Shown: positions 21,201-25,127 of the stretch, piece by piece
Layout of the letters: each line of letters opens with the position of its first letter
How positions within the stretch are numbered: the first letter of the stretch is position 1
Assembly: GCA_028565635.1 (NCBI GenBank)
Contig: JAOXYB010060056.1
Span: forward strand, 1 to 25,127
DNA: 25,127 nucleotides
Source of the DNA: Phoronis ovalis
Taxonomy: Eukaryota > Phoronida > Phoronidae
Direction: 5' to 3'
Made by a program: the position numbers and the translations under genes
The notes under the pieces: model-generated
The model's input: the letters and a program-made list of their open reading frames with translations, nothing else
What the model was told of the DNA's origin: nothing
Database searches by the model: none

Positions 21201-24200
21201 GATATAATTCAGTCGTTTCTTCGTTATCTCATTGTTTTTTCCTAACAGTATATCTTCTACTAATAACTTAATTGTTTCTAAAATAGTACTTTCTGATAGT
21301 CTATCATTCACGTCATCATTTTTACTCAACATCCATTCCTTAGCCACGCCCTCATTCAGTCTCAACATTAAAAGTGCTTGCATTAATCTCTCAGGCATAC
21401 TGACCTTTTGTTGACCTTCATGTCCAGCAGGACTGTTAGGCCCAAAGAAATATTTCTTATTCAGATATTTCACTTTGATATCTTTTGCTTTCATATCCCT
21501 ACGTTTCTCATCATTTGGTGACAGACGACGAAAACTTTCAATGTCCATCCAACACATCAGATCCGTGTTAGCGTAATTTTCTGCCAGAAATTCCCGGAAG
21601 TGTTCTAATTCAATACGATGATGAATAAGTTTGTCCAAAGAAAATTCACGGAATTCTTCTGGAATATTCTCTAATAAACTTTCATCATACTCTGGATCCT
21701 TGTACCCTTCCATGGGATCATCGGGTGTTAAAACCCGCTAAAATGACAATAAATTTAAAAGTATTACATGTAACTACAAAGAACAATTTGTACCACACAA
21801 AACCTACAAAACAATTTTTACCAGAAATGATGCTGACCATATTTTGATATTTTATGGATGATTAAATTGGTTTACTATTATAGCCTCATACTTTTTTACC
21901 ATTATTTGTATTCAACTCATAATTATCTTTTAAGACTTTATAATTTTCTATAATGAAGTCAAGATTTATTATATACACTAGCGAAATTCAAAAACTTAAA
22001 ATATTACCTTTGTTGTTATCTGTTTAAATAGTTCATCAGTACTATAAATGTTTTTTGTCTTTTTACTTGGAGTCTTAAGAGTAAATCTTAATGTGGTTTT
22101 ATTTACTTTTTTACTTTTTAAATAGTCTGTCATCTTTTCTGTCAGATACGTTTTGTTAAATTAAAAATCCTTACAATACAAAAAATATCACAATCCTTTA
22201 ATAAGCAGTAAATTCTTAAAGAAATTCATTCAATCACAATTAATTTCAATAATTTGAGTGAATCCATAACAACAGTATATATATATAGGTTTAACCTGAG
22301 ACTAGTATTATATCTAAATGTCTTGATAAATATATCCTTGCAATGACATGATGAGCTAATAAATACTCCACTTGTCCAGATTCTTATAGTTGAAAATGAA
22401 TCTATTCACATTATAATGCTCACATTCTAACAAAATCTAAATATAATGGCTATATACGTTATATGTCAGACTAAAAACTGCTAGCAGCAAAATTTCCTAT
22501 GTTATATAAATCAATGGGGTTTCCTACATTTATGTTTGCAGTGTTATGTTTTACCAATTATTTTTTTTAGAGAATAAAAGAACCAAGGGCCATGAAACCA
22601 ACCATAAACAAGTTCTAATGGACTCAACAACTGATAAATGTTGTAAATCAATAGTTTTTGATTGCATTTATTAATAACAAATTTGTACATAACTACTGAC
22701 AGTAAATCCTTAACATTGATCAGTTTGCTTGTTTAAAAAATATATTTACTGTTTTTTTATGATCTCAAGTCGAAGCAATTTAATGTTTTTGCCGAATTGT
22801 TTCTTTTTTAGAAAATGAATAATTTAAGGTCATGCAAACTCATCATGGTTATTTATTGTGGCAATTCTAAGATGTCGCTTTGAGCACTTCTGGAAAACTT
22901 CAGATGCACTTAGTTCCATTTAAAACACCCAAAACTGTCTGATGTTTCTGGAAGTGCTCCTATGCTATCTTGGAATTATCAGTAAATAGCTAATGAAAGT
23001 TTAATTCTGGATTTGATCTTTTATGACATAATGATTGTTTTTTAACTAAAATTTCATTTTTTGGCCATAACTTACGGTAGTAGAATTTTTCATTTCTCTT
23101 GCAAAATAAGGACACAATTTGTTGCGAATTTTAAGTTTTTCACTGCAGAATTTCACAGGGACTATGATACATATTCATAGGCTTGTATTAAATATACATG
23201 GTCCTTATAAATGTACTACAAACCTCCTTTATAACTCCGCTTCTTTGTAAGTTGATCACATACTTATTCTTAGTCTCCAGATAACGCTTCTCTTGAACTA
23301 ATTTAACCTGTATATAGTAATAAAATTAAAGTGAATATTTGCTTGCAGGGTGTCGCAATTTTTGGTGTAAATTTCCAGGACTATGTGACTGTTGTTGCCA
23401 TAGGGGTGTATACTTCTAGGTTTTTTAACATTTGCTGTGTTTAATCATGGAGGTATATTTTTGGAATATAGTTTTACACCATGAGATAGGTTTTTTTTTG
23501 CCCTGATCAAGTTTTTGGCAAGTGCGGTCCGGAGTATAAAGGTATATAAATAAACACCTTTTCTGAATTATATTTGGATGGCGATTTCGCAATGATAAGA
23601 TATGCTAGATCCATTTCACGTAAAATGTCATATATATTTACAAAACTGAAATACATACCCTGCAGTATGTTAACTTGTCACTGATTGTAGTCGCTTGCCA
23701 AGCTTCATACAGCACATCTAAGACATATTCTTCAGCACTATCAAATAGTTCCTCGTAAGGTGGAGTTAAACAATGTTGTATTTCACGACGCACCTCTGGT
23801 TTACATTTAATGTATTGTTTGCCAGTGAGTACAATGTATAGAGAGTTAATGTACTGAAATACAAAACTATAATTTATTAACAGCCAAAGAAAAATATTTC
23901 TCAATGACAGACACCTTAATATAACACATACAATGTACCTGGATAGAGTATGTGATTGAATGTGCAGAAATTGAGGTTTGTTGCAAAAGCCCATACTATT
24001 TTTGTGTAGAAGCAAGATGTTAGTGGCAAGCTTCTTGCCATTAAAAAAATTGTTGAATATATCTAATGTAAACATATGCTGCAATCAATGCAGTTCGTTA
24101 TAACTTGTGCGTAACTAATCTAGTTAATAACATAACCTCGGGCATGATGCAGCTTGTAAAAAATGATATATATCTAAAAACAATAATTTAAATGGCAATT

Positions 24201-24611
24201 CTAATGCCATTTAACTTTAAATTTATTATGATTAATATATTTTTGTTTAGATTAAGTTGTTATTTTATTCGTGGAGATGTGTAATACCTTCACTACTTGC
24301 GATTGTTTTTGTGAACCGCTTTTATACATTCGCTATAGAAGACTCATGAAATATACAAACTTTTGATACTTGAAATTGTACATAACACATTTTCTTACCT
24401 AGGACAGTAATTAATCTAAAGTTATCGGTATTTCCTAACAGGAAAAGTAATTTTCTTAAAAAACAATAAAACTGCAGAAAATAAAAATGTAGAGAAAATT
24501 TAAACATACCTTCGCTTTCTTCTGAAGTAAATATGCATCTAAGTTAACAGCATAAAATAAATTGTGATACTCCTGTATGTCCTCCCATGCACACAAACAG
24601 TTCAACCATAG
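15054..24611 (-). CDS. RGS22: RGS22-like multi-RGS-domain protein (13 exons, C-terminal part)
   Basis: Exons in transcript order: 24611-24510, 23853-23659, 23307-23224, 22133-22008, 21737-20973, 19479-19252, 17931-17770, 17378-17199, 16981-16820, 16608-16377, 16078-15976, 15634-15534, 15247-15054, in one frame for about 877 codons. RGS-like regions: the first two exons (NCLCAWEDIQEYHNLFYAV), the large exon (LIHHRIELEHFREFLAENYA...LMCWMDIESF), and 501-640 (FRKALCNPITSYQFRRYIS...NDVLFWQEVQKYK), the clearest one. After that come a coiled basic stretch (ERQRKRARAKEKELQRKEEE), an acidic region with ISWSYSKYVAALDQED, and a Lys/Pro-rich disordered tail. Human RGS22 is about 1264 aa, so roughly 400 N-terminal residues should lie beyond 25127. 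RGS domains bind Galpha subunits; RGS22 is mainly a testis protein in mammals and its precise role is unclear. Confidence 0.88.
15534..15634 (-). CDS. RGS22: RGS22 exon l
   Basis: KSKNAEKQKPVGSESEKEDK, then FRIDPPPVENVK. Charged, low-complexity tail. The acceptor is A/T-rich (TTTTAG). Enters in phase 2, leaves in phase 1. Confidence 0.85.
15635..15975 (-). other. RGS22 intron k-l
   Basis: AT-rich, no exon or repeat seen. The nearby introns 15248-15533, 16079-16376 and 17379-17769 are likewise plain. Confidence 0.6.
15976..16078 (-). CDS. RGS22: RGS22 exon k
   Basis: Lysine-rich disordered tail: SVKEGNHNDKVRPVVKTEKS, then KPTPQAVEETKVS. Enters in phase 1, leaves in phase 2. Confidence 0.85.
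16377..16608 (-). CDS. RGS22: RGS22 exon j
   Basis: EAARRRALGLPPEGDENEF, an acidic Gly-rich stretch (DAGSEDGGGDDK), then ISWSYSKYVAALDQEDVIN, a short conserved motif of the family. Donor GCAG|GTATGA, phase 1. Confidence 0.92.
16820..16981 (-). CDS. RGS22: RGS22 exon i (RGS end, basic coil)
   Basis: LTVFRILYSHWNEFCEYRS is the last RGS helix. It is followed by an R/K/E-rich run (ERQRKRARAKEKELQRKEEE) that should form a charged helix or coiled coil. Phase 0. Confidence 0.92.
17199..17378 (-). CDS. RGS22: RGS22 exon h (RGS domain)
   Basis: DLYHIHTDDALIHQKVIAII, then CFIDSQIPPSLQIDIAPEQA and RRRELGPYVFRDAQ: middle of the RGS fold. Phase 0 at both ends. Confidence 0.93.
17770..17931 (-). CDS. RGS22: RGS22 exon g (RGS domain)
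   Basis: MLESKFVSSSRDIIQFRKAL, NPITSYQFRRYISIKGESLE, NDVLFWQEVQKYK: first half of a canonical RGS fold. Phase 0 at both ends. Confidence 0.93.
17932..19251 (-). other. RGS22 intron f-g (1.3 kb)
   Basis: Carries the tandem repeat at 18835-19130. The rest is very AT-rich with no exon seen; exons f and g join in phase. Confidence 0.6.
18835..19130. repeat. Degenerate tandem repeat, about 30-bp unit, about 10 copies
   Basis: Unit close to AAAAACCCGGATCCACT followed by CTGCTAATTTGGTC. Best copies are at 19034-19130 (three repeats of GGTC/GATC + A-run + CGGATCC). Older copies toward 18841 are more diverged. The order of decay suggests growth from the right end. Confidence 0.75.
19252..19479 (-). 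CDS. RGS22: RGS22 exon f
   Basis: VMDVGGGWGKLLQDRPPTA, EAQKYVQERLEKKWLALFLA, ETFAERQKPQFKMEDAAED, then a basic stretch ending HIYR. To keep phase 0 the donor must be AGG|GTTGGT, a weak site; the stronger GTATAT four bases on would shift the frame. Confidence 0.85.
19480..20972 (-). other. RGS22 intron e-f (1.5 kb)
   Basis: Includes a GAT microsatellite and a cluster of TGACATCA/ACATGTGA-type words at 19855-19935. No exon recognised, though a small missed one cannot be excluded given the inferred donor at 20972. Confidence 0.5.
19823..19844. repeat. GAT microsatellite
   Basis: About seven GAT units, the first imperfect (GAC GAT GAT ...). Intronic. Confidence 0.9.
20973..21737 (-). CDS. RGS22: RGS22 exon e (765 bp, RGS domain)
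   Basis: The largest exon in the window, 255 codons: RVLTPDDPMEGYKDPEYDES, then the RGS-domain FREFSLDKLIHHRIELEHFR and DLMCWMDIESFRRLSPNDE, followed by a helical leucine-rich region and an acidic stretch. The frame runs on to a TAA at 20939-20937. A donor AAA|GTGAAA at 20972 gives phase 0 into the next exon; this donor is inferred. If unused, intron retention would end the protein 12 residues later (VKWDWNKSDNL). Confidence 0.88.
22008..22133 (-). CDS. RGS22: RGS22 exon d (acceptor uncertain)
   Basis: MTDYLKSKKVNKTTLRFTLK, then TPSKKTKNIYSTDELFKQ. Phase 0 with exon c requires the acceptor AAAAG|ATG at 22133. The better-looking CAG five bases upstream (exon end 22138) would break the frame unless another exon lies between. 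ATG at the exon start could also be an internal translation start. Confidence 0.75.
22139..23223 (-). other. RGS22 intron c-d (1.1 kb)
   Basis: Contains the foldback at 22836-23002 and a short TA run at about 22277-22287. No exon seen. Confidence 0.6.
22836..23002. repeat. Foldback / long imperfect inverted repeat
   Basis: Left arm about 22836-22904 pairs with right arm about 22938-23002 around a loop of 33 bases. The best-matched core is GAGCACTTCTGGAAA against TTTCTGGAAGTGCTC. No coding content. It looks like a MITE-type foldback or a long hairpin RNA precursor. Confidence 0.75.
23224..23307 (-). CDS. RGS22: RGS22 exon c
   Basis: VKLVQEKRYLETKNKYVINL, then QRSGVIKE. Donor GAG|GTTTGT, phase 0 at both ends. 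Confidence 0.8.
23308..23658 (-). other. RGS22 intron b-c
   Basis: Largely filled by the second copy of the interspersed repeat. Confidence 0.6.
23344..23530 (-). repeat. Interspersed repeat copy B (minus)
   Basis: On the minus strand it reads CCTAGAAGTATACACCCCTA, GGCAACAACAG, then CCTGGAAATTTACACCAAAA and GCGACACCCTGC, matching copy A at 10630-10713 block by block. Further left-arm units (ATACCTCCATGATT, CTATCTCATGGTGTAAAA) resemble copy A's internal units. Confidence 0.7.
23659..23853 (-). CDS. RGS22: RGS22 exon b
   Basis: YINSLYIVLTGKQYIKC, EVRREIQHCLTPPYEELFDS, EYVLDVLYEAWQATTIS: continuation and end of the RGS-like bundle. Phase 0, donor AGG|GTATGT. Confidence 0.9.
23854..24509 (-). 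other. RGS22 intron a-b
   Basis: AT-rich. The reading frame of exon b extends upstream into this intron to 24084, but the TTTCAG acceptor at 23854 and phase match set the border. Nothing else seen. Confidence 0.6.
24510..24611 (-). CDS. RGS22: RGS22 exon a (first in window)
   Basis: LWLNCLCAWEDIQEYHNLFY, then AVNLDAYLLQKKAK: start of an RGS-like helical bundle. Acceptor TTTCAG|CTA, donor AAG|GTATGT, phase 0 at both ends. Confidence 0.9.
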
Positions 24612-25127
24612 CTGAAAAACAAGAACGAATCTTTATGAGTACACTTACATGGCTGTTTTGATTTTATCCAGCAAAACTATTCATGAATCACACTTTGTGC
24701 TGTTCTAATGGCTGCATAATAAAAACTCAAATTCCCCTTACTGGAGAGAAATTTTGAATGCCCTGCTGTGTATAGATCCAGATACTCCAGATATAATCGT
24801 GTTATTTCAGGTAAAATCTTTTGAACGGTTTTTCAGAAATTTCAATATGTTTGATAGGTCTCATTGCTAATGATCGAGATATGTTGCAAATATCATGAAG
24901 CGGGTAGGATGGATATATATAGTTTTGACAAACACACTGAAACTTTTTTAAATCCTGTTAAAATTTTACATAAAATAACGTTAGATGAAATTTTAAAAGT
25001 CTTATAAACTGCGCAAACATCTGAAATTAACAAGAGGTCTGCAGGTGCAGACAGATGCCCATCATATCATGTAGTTTCTGTAGTTGTAAAGCCATCTTTG
25101 TATGTATAAGAGTTGTAAGGTTGATAA
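24612..25127 (-). other. Intron upstream of RGS22 exon a, right edge
   Basis: No phase-compatible exon found. 24742-24817 is protein-like on both strands (minus PEITRLYLEYLDLYTAGHS; plus WREILNALLCIDPDTPDI ending CAG|GTAAAA) but neither joins exon a in frame. Confidence 0.4.

Noticed and set aside
1-25127. tRNA, rRNA, CRISPR, bacterial operon or viral genes
   Set aside because: Scanning by eye found none, and the spliced metazoan genes make bacterial features implausible. A tRNA search tool was not available.

Overview
The window is AT-rich, intron-dense animal nuclear DNA. It holds parts or all of three spliced protein-coding genes with canonical GT..AG introns. Short exons in an AT-rich background, phase-matched junctions and the protein families (ATAD2, TMEM244, RGS22) point to a bilaterian animal. 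A mollusc or other lophotrochozoan is my best guess, from general feel rather than proof. No bacterial, viral or organellar gene was recognised.

Layout. (1) Minus strand, 9671 down to 1314: the 5' half of an ATAD2/ATAD2B-type chromatin AAA+ ATPase. Fourteen exons encode about 693 residues: an acidic/basic N-terminal region and the complete first AAA+ module. The degenerate second AAA+ module and the bromodomain should lie beyond the left edge. (2) 9672-10164: a head-to-head intergenic region of about 0.5 kb, probably a shared or closely spaced promoter pair, with an E2F-like and an ETS-like motif. (3) Plus strand, about 10165-12599: a complete six-exon gene for a small four-pass membrane protein resembling TMEM244, with a poly(A) signal at 13250. 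(4) 12600-15053: convergent 3' region holding the two 3' UTRs and an unexplained 124-143 codon ORF. (5) Minus strand, 24611 down to 15054: the C-terminal two thirds of an RGS22-like multi-RGS-domain protein. Thirteen exons encode about 877 residues. The N-terminus lies beyond the right edge.

The introns carry several repeats: an interspersed repeat present once in TMEM244 intron 2 (plus) and once in an RGS22 intron (minus), a degenerate array of about 30-bp units at 18835-19130, a foldback of about 167 bp at 22836-23002, and a GAT microsatellite. The leftmost 230 bp has an unassigned protein-like minus-strand reading frame next to a palindromic NRF1-like site.

The three genes do not form a pathway. 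The clearest functional link is the divergent ATAD2/TMEM244 arrangement. ATAD2 and RGS22 homologues share a chromosome arm in humans (8q), so their proximity here may reflect old linkage. I found no convincing new biological system. The best leads are the repeat family, the foldback, the orphan ORF and the left-edge coding-like segment.
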